64,000 nucleotides of DNA from CAXXOK01 sp963675365 (lineage in GTDB: Bacteria; Bacillota; Clostridia; Christensenellales; Aristaeellaceae): the NCBI GenBank assembly GCA_963675365.2, contig CAXXVA010000003.1, positions 1,409,366 to 1,473,365 of the forward strand, in the 5' to 3' direction. Shown here piece by piece: positions 27,911 to 35,570 of this stretch (position 1 is the first letter of the stretch; every line of letters starts with the position of its first letter). The notes under the pieces are model-generated. The model was not told the origin of the DNA. It did no database searches and saw only the letters and a program-made list of their open reading frames with translations. The translations under genes and the position numbers were made by a program.

Positions 27911-27991
27911 GACGTGGGACACGGTTTTCGCCGTACCGTTCAAACCCCGGCGCACACCCCTGTTGCCGCCTTTTTCACTCTGTCAACAACC

Positions 27992-28009
27992 TTCAATTCG
28001 CAAAGTAGC
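27992..28009 (+). repeat. left terminal inverted repeat of the island
   Basis: TTCAATTCGCAAAGTAGC is identical over 18 bases to the reverse complement of 34530-34547. It is preceded by one base and TGTCAACAAC. Confidence 0.8.
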
Positions 28010-28069
28010 CCAACAAGAATTAAATGATACTAATCCTTGTTTGGTAATATGATACAAGGAGATATTTTT

Positions 28070-28336
28070 ATGCAAGAATATAATTGCTATACAAAAAATG
28101 AGGATGAAGTCCAAACGGAAATAATGAAACTAATAAAAAACAACATTATTCTGAAAGAAACAGCAACAAGAATATTAGAAAGATGTATAGATGAATTATC
28201 TTGTACTTATGTTGTTTACGAAAATACATGGGTACATTATGATCCACCAATGCCGATTAATGCCAAAGAACTCGCAGAAATGTCGCTAACGGTTAATGCT
28301 TTACAAAGAGAAACCAACAAAGAAATACGTTCCTAG
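28070..28336 (+). CDS. small protein of unknown function, island left end
   Basis: An 88-residue, AT-rich, probably cytoplasmic helical protein. The ATG at 28070 follows AAGGAGAT; an upstream in-frame ATG lacks a ribosome site. The segment EVQTEIMKLIKNNIILKETATRILERCIDEL is clearly related to the protein read from 34017 leftward (EIHNEILTVLMKHDITVNEARVILKRCIEDL). The same small family thus lies at both ends of the island, facing inward. Its 3' end overlaps the convergent ImmA-like gene by 36 bases. No known family is recognised. Confidence 0.65.
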   Translation: MQEYNCYTKNEDEVQTEIMKLIKNNIILKETATRILERCIDELSCTYVVYENTWVHYDPPMPINAKELAEMSLTVNALQRETNKEIRS

Positions 28337-29059
28337 ATTATAACTAGACAAGATTAAATTAAAGAATGCCTCTACGTTTTGAGGAATTGCATAATCTATC
28401 AATCTAGCAATTTCTAGCATCTCATTTGCGGCAGATGTATATAGAGGATAGTTCCCTCTGAACCATATTTCAAAAGTATCGTCTATTTTAGTATGTTCAT
28501 ACTGCGATAAAATTATGTCCTTTAGCAACATAATACAAATATACCAACATGATAAATACAACTCAATGCATCGATTATACTTTATATCCAAAGCATCGGA
28601 ATTATGTATTATTCTTTGCACCGTTTTTTCATAAACCACTGTAAGATCAAAGTATTTGGAAAGCCTTAGATTTACTAATTGATCATGAATTGAAGAGTCC
28701 ACGTTTGCTTGAATTTTTTTCAACTGTAGAAATTTATAGTCATCCACAATGAATTCTTTCATTGATATATGTGGAAATTGTTTTTCCTGATTGATCATTC
28801 CATGCAACATTTCATGGGCAATCATATGATCGTTTTCAAGTTTTACTGGTATTTGTTTCAATACGATAGTGAATTCAAATTCGTCATCATTCAAACGAGT
28901 CTCTATTGATGCAGGCGTATAATGATTTGGCCTTAATTCCCATTTTAGATTCTTAATCCTCCATCGTTCGGCATCGTAAAAACGTCGAAATTGCTCAGAC
29001 TGAGAAAGGATATCGGATAAGACGTAATCCTCATCAAAGTATTCATCAGCATTTCCCAT
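28301..29059 (-). CDS. ImmA/IrrE-like metallopeptidase
   Basis: A 252-residue protein with the zinc motif HEMLH (HExxH) in DHMIAHEMLHGMINQ near residues 78-92. It is encoded just downstream of an XRE repressor, the gene order of ImmR/ImmA in ICEBs1-type elements. In those pairs the peptidase cleaves the repressor to release element genes. About 120 residues of helical sequence follow the peptidase part. The third zinc ligand cannot be assigned with confidence. A role in controlling this island is inferred from context. Confidence 0.65.
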   Translation of the reverse strand: MGNADEYFDEDYVLSDILSQSEQFRRFYDAERWRIKNLKWELRPNHYTPASIETRLNDDEFEFTIVLKQIPVKLENDHMIAHEMLHGMINQEKQFPHISMKEFIVDDYKFLQLKKIQANVDSSIHDQLVNLRLSKYFDLTVVYEKTVQRIIHNSDALDIKYNRCIELYLSCWYICIMLLKDIILSQYEHTKIDDTFEIWFRGNYPLYTSAANEMLEIARLIDYAIPQNVEAFFNLILSSYNLGTYFFVGFSL

Positions 29060-29090
29060 ATCAATATACCCCTATGTAAACAACAGAGGA

Positions 29091-29492
29091 TTATTCTAGC
29101 CCTTGTTGTTTCTTATACTTATCAATTTCAAACTCATTTAATTCTCCTATTGCAATCATACGCGGAGTGAGATTTCTTTCTGACGCTGCCTGAATGTTTC
29201 GTTCATTTTTAATTTCATATAGGTCAATAAGATCCTGAATGGTGTTTCTTTGAGGAATAGTTAATCGTGATACATCAAGAACATTCCTATTGCTGAAACC
29301 AAGCAGATTATCCGTTGAAACGTGGAATATTTGTGCAAGCGAAATTAAGACTTCATAGGACGGCATTCTTGTCCCAACTTCATAAGTAGATATCGTCGCA
29401 CCTGTAACCCCAACGCGATCTGCAAGATCCGCTTGAGTCATTTTTTGTGCCTCTCGCAAGGATTTAATATTCTTTGCGATATTTGGATTCAT
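29091..29492 (-). CDS. XRE-family transcriptional regulator
   Basis: A 133-residue repressor with an N-terminal HTH_3 domain (IKSLREAQKMTQADLADRVGVTGATISTYEVGTRMPS, residues about 9-45) and a helical C-terminus. TTGGAGGA precedes the ATG. It is followed 31 bases later by the ImmA-like peptidase and is divergent from the transposase. It may bind the AT-rich intergenic region containing the direct-repeat-like ATATTGTATAGGTAATAT (29521-29538) and regulate both directions. Confidence 0.88.
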   Translation of the reverse strand: MNPNIAKNIKSLREAQKMTQADLADRVGVTGATISTYEVGTRMPSYEVLISLAQIFHVSTDNLLGFSNRNVLDVSRLTIPQRNTIQDLIDLYEIKNERNIQAASERNLTPRMIAIGELNEFEIDKYKKQQGLE

Positions 29493-29573
29493 ATAAATCC
29501 TCCAATATAACGTAATAAGAATATTGTATAGGTAATATCTCTACAGTTGGGACGATATAGTTCACCCTATCTG

Positions 29574-29602
29574 TTGACATTTCAACTGATTGTTGATAAT
29601 CT
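29574..29602 (+). promoter_or_regulatory. promoter of the island transposase
   Basis: TTGACA (29574-29579), 17-base spacer, TAATCT (29597-29602). The -35 lies in the short inverted repeat GTTGACATTTCAAC. TGTTGACATTTCAA here also occurs, reversed, across the right junction of the island (34544-34557). Confidence 0.55.
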
Positions 29603-29652
29603 ATACAAGTAGATAGTGTGGTATCTATCTATGAGTAGATATTAGCAAGGAG

Positions 29653-31050
29653 GTGTGCAAGACGGTTACTCTGTGTCATGAGAATAAATCAGAAGTGTTG
29701 AAACAGTTACGTTCCGGCAAGATTGATTCTATGGCATTGAGTACGACAAGTTTGGTTGACGATATTATTCTACAAATGCACACCTCCGATGTCCTTCAAT
29801 GTTTGAAGAACGGAATTCCTGATAAACGGGCACACAATACAATCATTCCTTTTGATCTCATCTGGATTTTAGCAATCGCGGCCAAGATGAAAACACATAC
29901 GGCGCTTTCGGATATTCCACACGCGCTTTCAGATCATCGCGTACTTTCCCAGTTGGGATATAGCATGATTAGCGATGACCACGAAGGTCTTGGGACCGAT
30001 TTAATGCAAGAAAGTTCCCTACGCTATCTTCTTGGTAAATATGACGCAAAAGAGTTTGTTGATTATTACAATATGGTGTATCAAGAATATATTGCTCCGA
30101 AATTAGATATCAAACCGAATATTCATATCCTGGATTGTACGGACTTGGAAGTAAACCTCGAGAATGCGAATTATGAAAAATCGGGAATATCCGTTAGTAA
30201 GCATGGTGGTCATGCGCGTGGATATAAAATGGCTACACTTCGCGGAATATATCAGGATACAGGCGTTATTGAGGAAATCCGATGTGACGCGATTAATGTA
30301 CACGATTATGCCCTAAGTGAAGAAATGGTTAGATCTTCCAAAGTTCTTAAGCCGGGAGATATCCTCATCAATGATCGCGGATTTATCTCTCGTGAGTTGA
30401 TGAACTATCTGAAAACCACCAGTAATGTTGACACCTACGTACCGCTGAAAAAGAATATGGAAGCCTACAAATATGCCATTGAAGAAGCCAAGACGAACGA
30501 AAAGTGGTGTAATCATCCCAATCGAAACCGCAAGTCACAAAGAATTTCCTTTGTTCCGAATGTCGGAACTGATTGGCTTTCGGATTCTCCTAAGAATGAC
30601 GTTCCAATCAACGCGTGCGTAGTATGGGAAACCGAAACCGATGAGTATTTCGTATTCGTCACTACAGATTTAACACAGTCAGCCAAAGATATAGTTCGTA
30701 CCTATGAATTGCGTCCTGAAGTTGAGGAAGACTACAGACAATTGAAAGACTTCTGGAAGATTGATGATTTCAAGAGCACCAAGGTGAATGTGATTGCGTT
30801 CCACGTTGTTTGTACTTTGTTTGGATACTTATTCTTTCAGCTTTACACCACAATGGATGAAGGCTGTAAATATGCTGGAAAGTCATTTCCTGTAGTTCTG
30901 AAAGGGTATCAGCCAAAAGCGCAGAGATTTATGATTGTCTATGTCAAGGATATGTTTGGGGTATTCCCACTTGTAGAATTCATGGATATATACGCCAAGT
31001 GTAATGAGAGTATTCAAGAAATACTAAGACCAGTTATAGCACAAGTATAG
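29653..31050 (+). CDS. IS4-superfamily DDE transposase
   Basis: About 465 residues. An RNase-H-type DDE core is visible: D in IHILDCTDLEVN, D in DILINDRGFISREL, and E within RPEVEEDYRQLKDFWK, which resembles the YREK region of IS4-type enzymes. The GTG at 29653 overlaps an AAGGAGG, so translation may start a little further on (GTG at 29695 or ATG at 29731). No short inverted repeats directly flank this gene, so it may act on the ends of the whole island rather than on its own IS. Not assigned to a named IS. Confidence 0.8.
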   Translation: MCKTVTLCHENKSEVLKQLRSGKIDSMALSTTSLVDDIILQMHTSDVLQCLKNGIPDKRAHNTIIPFDLIWILAIAAKMKTHTALSDIPHALSDHRVLSQLGYSMISDDHEGLGTDLMQESSLRYLLGKYDAKEFVDYYNMVYQEYIAPKLDIKPNIHILDCTDLEVNLENANYEKSGISVSKHGGHARGYKMATLRGIYQDTGVIEEIRCDAINVHDYALSEEMVRSSKVLKPGDILINDRGFISRELMNYLKTTSNVDTYVPLKKNMEAYKYAIEEAKTNEKWCNHPNRNRKSQRISFVPNVGTDWLSDSPKNDVPINACVVWETETDEYFVFVTTDLTQSAKDIVRTYELRPEVEEDYRQLKDFWKIDDFKSTKVNVIAFHVVCTLFGYLFFQLYTTMDEGCKYAGKSFPVVLKGYQPKAQRFMIVYVKDMFGVFPLVEFMDIYAKCNESIQEILRPVIAQV

Positions 31051-31109
31051 GTTTCTCTTGTATAACTATATCCTTTTTGACCGTCAAATAAGATTTTAGG
31101 AGGATTCTC

Positions 31110-32141
31110 ATGAAAAAGTTAATTACAGCAATGATGATGTTCATTCTTGTTTTTTGTTTCACAATAACGCCTGTCTCAACTACTGCATTAACTGATCAAG
31201 GGGACAATGAAGGATTGGCTCGGGAATATGCGAATATAACATTTGATTCACTTTCCGATGCTGCATCTGCTTGTACACCCATAATGAATGATATATACAG
31301 AGGATGGCATTTTGGTATATTTGAAAATTCTGAAAATGATAGGGCGAAATTATCAGAGTTTTCTTCTGAACTTAGTTTGTCAAAAAACGAGGTAATATAT
31401 GGAATAGAATCTACGGCTGCCTTTCTTTTTTTTGGATATGAACACGCATACCAATACTTCGAATTATGAACAGGAACAGATAATTTTTGGCAAGATTGTG
31501 TAGGTTTCGTTGTGGCTGCATACAGAGAGAATAAAGCCTATGAACAAATCCAACTTAGAATTGATATGGCAATCCTAGCCATAAAACAAATCAATGAAAT
31601 ATACCCTTCTTATGAGTATATGCAAGAACTTATTGATTTCTATACGCAAGTTAATCTATATTATGAATTTATACTATCGCCAACAGGTAGTTTTCAACAA
31701 CTATCAAGCAAAGAGGCCCAATTTGAGAATGATATTAACGACAGTATTATACATCTATCACTTTTTCTTGAACCAACATCCATTAAAAATGGCAATACGT
31801 TATGGAAAGAGCTCGTATCTCAACTCAAGGAAGCGTTTATCAACGCAGATATGTCATGTCAAACGACTCAATTTGGATTGTATATCATTAAGTATTTAGA
31901 TCATTCATATGATGAATTCGTAATTTTACGAGAAGACAAGGAAGGAAAGTATAAAGATGAGGAAGGAGAAAACGTGTTGAGTTCATTGGGAGACTCACTA
32001 TCCAAGACGATGTCCAGAGTGTGGAATGATTTTATCTGTGATGATTTTGAGAATTATGCCTTTATTTTTGAATTGCGTCTCAATGACGATTTTGTTGTTA
32101 TGAATTACGTTAATGGTGAATGGATTTATTATATAATTTAA
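31110..32141 (+). pseudogene. secreted protein gene interrupted by one in-frame TGA
   Basis: The frame opens at ATG 31110 (after TAGGAGGA) with a signal peptide (MKKLITAMMMFILVFCF, cleavage near TTA). It runs to 31466, meets TGA at 31467-31469, then continues open in the same frame for another 224 codons to 32141. Joined, it would encode a 343-residue exported protein with residues NDIYRGWHFGIFE and DNFWQDCVGFVV on either side of the break. Replacement of a TGG tryptophan by TGA is the simplest explanation. No known family. The window uses TGA as a normal stop elsewhere. Confidence 0.7.
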
Positions 32142-32199
32142 TCACGTTGAATATATATGGTCGTTATACAATGAAGACAAAAATAAGAGGAAAGGAAAC

Positions 32200-32451
32200 A
32201 TGTCAGAAAACACAGAGCAGTTCAAAATCACAGAATCAGTTGGTCAAATCAAGAAATTCATATACGACCAACGAAACGATGATCTACAAAGTAAATTCGA
32301 TTTTAAGACTTTTAAAGAGAATACAGATACTACTCTTACATGTAGTCAATTTTCTCAATGCATCAAATTCTTGATTAAGGATGGATATGTAGGAATTTTA
32401 ACCGAACCTGGTTTTGGTAGAGTACAATTAAGTTCGCATCTTTGCCCATGA
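32200..32451 (+). pseudogene. small protein gene truncated by IS256
   Basis: An 83-codon frame starting at ATG 32200 behind GGAAAGGAAAC. It encodes a polar, helical protein (QFKITESVGQIKKFIYDQR near the start). The frame passes into the IS256 end at about 32432 and its last six codons are IS sequence, so the original C-terminus is lost. Function unknown. Confidence 0.5.
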
Positions 32452-33743
32452 AGAAAGGAATGGGCAAGCCACTGGGACTCCGATACAATGGATGTTGCAA
32501 GACATTCACAAGGAGGGAGAACCCAATGGCTCAATGCAAGAATACCACGAATATCGAGGGAATGCTATTTCAATTCATGGGTACCGAGGATCCCATGTTC
32601 AGTATGCTGGAATGGCTGTGCCAGCAAATCATGGAGGTGGAAGTATCCAGCAAAATCGGCGCAGATAAACATGAGCAAAGCCAGGAGCGTATCAGTCATC
32701 GCTGCGGCTTTCGGGCACGGCGATTGGATACCCGAATGGGAACCATGTATCTCATGATTCCCAAGGTTAGGAAGGGCGGCTACATCCCATTTTTCGTGAC
32801 CGAGCGTAAGCGTAGTGAGGTCGCATTAATCCAGGTGGTGCAGGAAGCCTTTGTACAAGGGGTATCCACCCGCAAGATGGAGAAGCTGGCCAAAAGTCTA
32901 GGAATTGAGAGCATATCCCGCAGCCAGGTCAGCGAGATGACAAAAGGGCTAAATGAACAGGCCGAGGAATTCCGAAACCGTCCCCTTACATCCAACAGTT
33001 ACCCGGTATTATGGGTAGATGCCCTCTACGAGAAAGTGCGGTATGGCGGACGGGTCGTAAGCATGGCCATATTACTGGTCTGTGGCGTGAACGATGAGGG
33101 TAAGCGGGAAGTGCTGGCGATTGAGCCCATGCTGGAAGAGTCCCGGGAAAGCTACAAGTTGCTCTTTGAGAAACTGAAAGATCGAGGTCTGACCAAGCCA
33201 TCCCTGATTGTCTCAGACGCTCACAAAGGCCTTGTGGCGGCCATTGGCGAGTGTTTCCCTGGGTCCAGCTGGCAACGGTGCAAGGTGCATCTGATGCGCA
33301 ATATCCTGGTACATGTGCCACACAGGGAGAAAGAGCGCTTTGCCAGCCTGCTTAAAGGCATTTGGATGACAACGGATCCGGATACGGCCAGGCAGCGGGC
33401 GCAGGAATTGGCAGATGTGTACAGGGCGAGATTTCCCAAGGCGATTGAAACCCTGGAAGAGGGCTTAGAGGATTCACTGACATACTTGACATTCCCCAAA
33501 CTGGACGCCAGGAAAGTCAGCTCCAATAACATGCTGGAACGGTTGAACAAGGAGGTTCGCCGGCGAACCAGGGTGGTTGGTATCTTTCCAAATCCGGAGT
33601 CTTACCTCCGGTTGGTGACAGTTTACCTGATGGAATACTCGGAGGACTGGTCGGTTTCCAAATCATACCTCAACAAAGAATCACTTCAATTACTCAACGA
33701 CCAGGCAGCATAACATGGCTTTTCGGAGTCCAAAGTTGCGAAC
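32432..33743 (+). mobile_element. IS256-family insertion sequence
   Basis: A 1.3 kb element carrying one transposase gene. The proposed ends share an imperfect inverted repeat, GTTCGCATCTTTG at 32432 and CAAAGTTGCGAAC at 33731-33743 (12 of 13). The sequence GGACTCCGA also recurs near both ends. No convincing 8-bp target duplication is seen, so exact ends are tentative or a deletion accompanied insertion. It cuts the genes on both sides. Confidence 0.75.
32526..33713 (+). CDS. IS256-family transposase
   Basis: A 395-residue mutator-type transposase, close to the family length. The ATG at 32526 follows AAGGAGGGAG. Family landmarks are the N-terminal SHRCGFRARRLDTRMG region, D in LWVDALYEKVRYGG, D in LIVSDAHKGLVAAI followed by W-x2-C-x2-H (WQRCKVHLMRNIL), and E in SSNNMLERLNKEVRRRTRVVGIFPN. 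No frameshift is seen, so the enzyme may be active. Confidence 0.95.
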   Translation: MAQCKNTTNIEGMLFQFMGTEDPMFSMLEWLCQQIMEVEVSSKIGADKHEQSQERISHRCGFRARRLDTRMGTMYLMIPKVRKGGYIPFFVTERKRSEVALIQVVQEAFVQGVSTRKMEKLAKSLGIESISRSQVSEMTKGLNEQAEEFRNRPLTSNSYPVLWVDALYEKVRYGGRVVSMAILLVCGVNDEGKREVLAIEPMLEESRESYKLLFEKLKDRGLTKPSLIVSDAHKGLVAAIGECFPGSSWQRCKVHLMRNILVHVPHREKERFASLLKGIWMTTDPDTARQRAQELADVYRARFPKAIETLEEGLEDSLTYLTFPKLDARKVSSNNMLERLNKEVRRRTRVVGIFPNPESYLRLVTVYLMEYSEDWSVSKSYLNKESLQLLNDQAA

Positions 33744-34017
33744 ACCAGTTGACACGACCCTGGTTTTCCTGGAGAGGGAGACACGCATAGTTTCTTTCTT
33801 GATATCGGTTCGCGTTTGATTTGTGAAGTCGAAGATCAGACGTAAAACTCGTTCTTAATAAATCTTCAATACATCTTTTTAGAATTACACGAGCTTCATT
33901 TACTGTAATATCGTGTTTCATTAATACAGTAAGTATTTCGTTATGAATCTCTTGTGCTTTTTTATCATTAGGCCAAAACTTATCATACATTGAAGTTAAA
34001 GTATCTTTTTTTGACAT
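33694..34017 (-). pseudogene. paralog of the left-end small protein, truncated by IS256
   Basis: The ATG at 34017 follows AAGGAG. The first 60 residues resemble the product of 28070-28336 (shared pattern EI..EI...L....I...EA..IL.RCI.DL). After roughly codon 91 the frame enters IS256 and ends there at 33694, so the natural C-terminus is missing. It faces inward from the right end of the island, mirroring its relative at the left end. Confidence 0.6.
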
Positions 34018-34069
34018 GATCAATTACTCCTTAATTCTTTGTTTTCGTTTCTGCATGAGTTGTTTGTGT

Positions 34070-34098
34070 GTTATACTTCCATTAGCCCGTTGTGGCAA
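34070..34098 (-). promoter_or_regulatory. promoter of the right-end small gene
   Basis: TTGCCA (34098-34093), 17-base spacer, TATAAC (34075-34070) on the minus strand, 53 bases before the ATG. Confidence 0.5.
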
Positions 34099-34170
34099 TG
34101 GAAGGAGTGAGTCGCTCAAGTGACCCAATTTTTGTATTGCCCAGTACTCAGCACATATTGTTCTCGTTCA

Positions 34171-34456
34171 TGTGGCTAATGCGAATGGGTTAATTAGCAG
34201 AACCAACACTGCTAAAGTGCGGCAGCACTTCAAGCTGTTCAGGTGGTTTCTGAATGGGGTGGTCTTCGGACCATTCAACAAATCAGGATCGATCATTTTG
34301 ATTTGTGAATTGAAAGGGATAAAAGGAAGAAAAGGGAATTACATACGCAATATCCCTGCAAAGTGCTCTGAGTTAAATGTTGGAGTAAGGGTGAATGTAA
34401 AACCACTGCATTCGTCCTTACTTTTACGCCCAATTAACCCACTCGCATTAGCCACA
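34171..34456. repeat. 286-bp MITE-like unit with 25-bp inverted ends
   Basis: The 25 bases at 34171-34195 (starting TGTGGCTAATGCGA) match the reverse complement of 34432-34456 with one mismatch. The unit contains no convincing gene: a 95-codon frame spans it exactly from end to end but has no ribosome site and no protein-like character. No target duplication is clear. It could be a non-autonomous transposable unit nested in the island. Confidence 0.6.
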
Positions 34457-34529
34457 TAAATATTTCGATTTAAGTTTTCATCGGAGGCACATCCTTTTAT
34501 ACCATTAGATACTATTTAGTACAACGGGA

Positions 34530-34547
34530 GCTACTTTGCGAATTGAA
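34530..34547 (-). repeat. right terminal inverted repeat of the island
   Basis: Reverse complement of the left repeat, 18 of 18 bases, followed by one base and the direct repeat TGTCAACAAC. Confidence 0.8.
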
Positions 34548-34567
34548 ATGTCAACAACATAAACGGG

Positions 34568-34595
34568 TTGACAAACACTCCAAAACGCGTATAAT
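34568..34595 (+). promoter_or_regulatory. promoter of tRNA-Lys
   Basis: TTGACA (34568-34573), 16-base spacer, TATAAT (34590-34595), 31 bases before the tRNA. The island ends only nine bases upstream of the -35, leaving the promoter intact. Confidence 0.8.
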
Positions 34596-34626
34596 AATTT
34601 TTGCGCTCTTTTTACCGGAGCCGCGC

Positions 34627-34703
34627 GCACCATTAGCTCAGCTGGCTAGAGCACCTGACTCTTAATCAGGGTGTCCAGGGTTCGAATCCCTGATGGTGTA
34701 CCA
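34627..34703 (+). tRNA. tRNA-Lys (anticodon CTT)
   Basis: Seventy-seven bases with encoded CCA. Acceptor GCACCAT pairs with ATGGTGT (one G-U pair), the D-stem is GCTC, and anticodon stem CCTGA/TCAGG holds loop CTCTTAA with anticodon CTT. The T-arm is GGGTTCGAATCCC. A promoter and a terminator flank it. Confidence 0.96.
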
Positions 34704-34709
34704 CAAATA

Positions 34710-34737
34710 GAAGCCCCCATATGAGGGCTTCTTTTTG
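34710..34737 (+). terminator. intrinsic terminator of tRNA-Lys
   Basis: Stem GAAGCCC/GGGCTTC (34710-34716 with 34725-34731) followed by TTTTT, seven bases after the tRNA. Confidence 0.85.
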
Positions 34738-34884
34738 TGGCTGTAAGCAAAGGGATTCGTATCCGAGAGGTGCGGAGCCGTTATGAAATTACCATGTCTT
34801 GTATCAATTGCTGGTATTTATTTCCTGTTGTATATTTTATATACCAGGATTACAATAAATAAAACTAAACAGGGAGGGTATTTT

Positions 34885-35421
34885 ATGAAACTTAAAAAAA
34901 TCGTTGCTTTTGCTCTGATTCTATGCATGGTACTATCTCTGAGCACGGTGTTGGCAGGCAGCAAGTGGGTTGATGTCAACGGCCAGAACTTGAAAGCCCG
35001 CCTGTATAAAGGCTGGGTTTCACAACACTCCTGGTTTGTGATGAAATGGTCCAAGGACTGGGATCCGATGCAAGATGAGCCGGTAGGCGCATGGGTGACC
35101 AATCATTATACCTGGTATTCCAACGATTATAACGAAAGCACCTGGTATGGCTGGGAAACCATGACTGCCTATGAGGAAGGCGCGTATCGGATTGAAGAAC
35201 TGATGAAAATCATGAGTGTCGGCGACGATAAAGCCGCGTGGGCAAAATACCAGGCCGCCGGCGCGTATAGCGCAAACTGGGGCCAATACGACGACGGTGT
35301 TCCCCGTTATATCGTGCTCTCGGACAATCTGACCGTTTATAAAGGCACGTCGAACAAAGTTGTGATGTCGCTTCAGTTTGTCAAAGGCGTGCCCCAGGGC
35401 TTAGGACAACCCAGTTTCTAA
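34885..35421 (+). CDS. secreted tryptophan-rich protein of unknown function
   Basis: A 178-residue exported protein; the ATG at 34885 follows GGGAGGG. The signal peptide ends near STVLA/GSKW. The mature part is unusually rich in Trp and Tyr (WFVMKWSKDWDPM, NHYTWYSNDYNESTWYGW) and ends with a beta-rich segment (RYIVLSDNLTVYKGTSNKVVMSLQFVKG). No cysteine pairs, anchors or catalytic motifs are evident and no family is recognised. It stands alone between tRNA-Lys and a bidirectional terminator. Confidence 0.7.
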   Translation: MKLKKIVAFALILCMVLSLSTVLAGSKWVDVNGQNLKARLYKGWVSQHSWFVMKWSKDWDPMQDEPVGAWVTNHYTWYSNDYNESTWYGWETMTAYEEGAYRIEELMKIMSVGDDKAAWAKYQAAGAYSANWGQYDDGVPRYIVLSDNLTVYKGTSNKVVMSLQFVKGVPQGLGQPSF

Positions 35422-35462
35422 ACTTTGAAGAACACATTCATCAGCCCGCCACAGAAATGAAC

Positions 35463-35496
35463 AAAAACCGGCGCTGCATATACAGCGCCGGTTTTT
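35463..35496. terminator. bidirectional terminator
   Basis: Perfect 14-bp stem (35463-35476 with 35483-35496) with AAAAA and TTTTT at its base. It closes both the secreted-protein gene and the long catabolic operon on the minus strand. Confidence 0.9.
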
Positions 35497-35570
35497 ATGT
35501 GCCTCGATTCCGCAAAGGTATCCGGCAGCGTCTTCAGTTGATTCTCCAAAACTGCTTGCCGATCATCCTC

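Larger units (their letters stand above)
27981..34558. mobile_element. candidate transposon with terminal inverted repeats and 10-bp direct repeats
   Basis: An AT-rich island is bounded by an 18-bp inverted repeat TTCAATTCGCAAAGTAGC (27992-28009, plus; 34530-34547, minus). Similarity is weaker for about 20 bases inward. Immediately outside each repeat, after one base, the same 10-mer TGTCAACAAC occurs in direct orientation (27981-27990 and 34549-34558), as a target duplication would. Inside are an IS4-like transposase, an XRE/ImmA pair, a secreted protein, related small proteins near both ends, an IS256 copy and a MITE-like unit. IS4-superfamily elements commonly make 9-12 bp duplications, so the internal transposase could mobilise the whole. 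That link is inference. Confidence 0.7.

Noticed and set aside
31467..31469. Recoding of TGA as tryptophan or selenocysteine
   Set aside because: TGA ends many genes here, including ATGA overlaps at 13915 and 48446. No SECIS-like hairpin is evident after the codon and there is no known selenoprotein similarity.
34172..34459. A 95-codon gene inside the MITE-like unit
   Set aside because: It begins and ends exactly within the inverted ends, lacks a ribosome site, and its sequence shows no fold-like pattern.
34558..34703. tRNA-Lys as an integrase attachment site for the island
   Set aside because: The island ends upstream of the tRNA promoter, no duplicate of the tRNA 3' end exists at the other junction, and no tyrosine or serine integrase is present.
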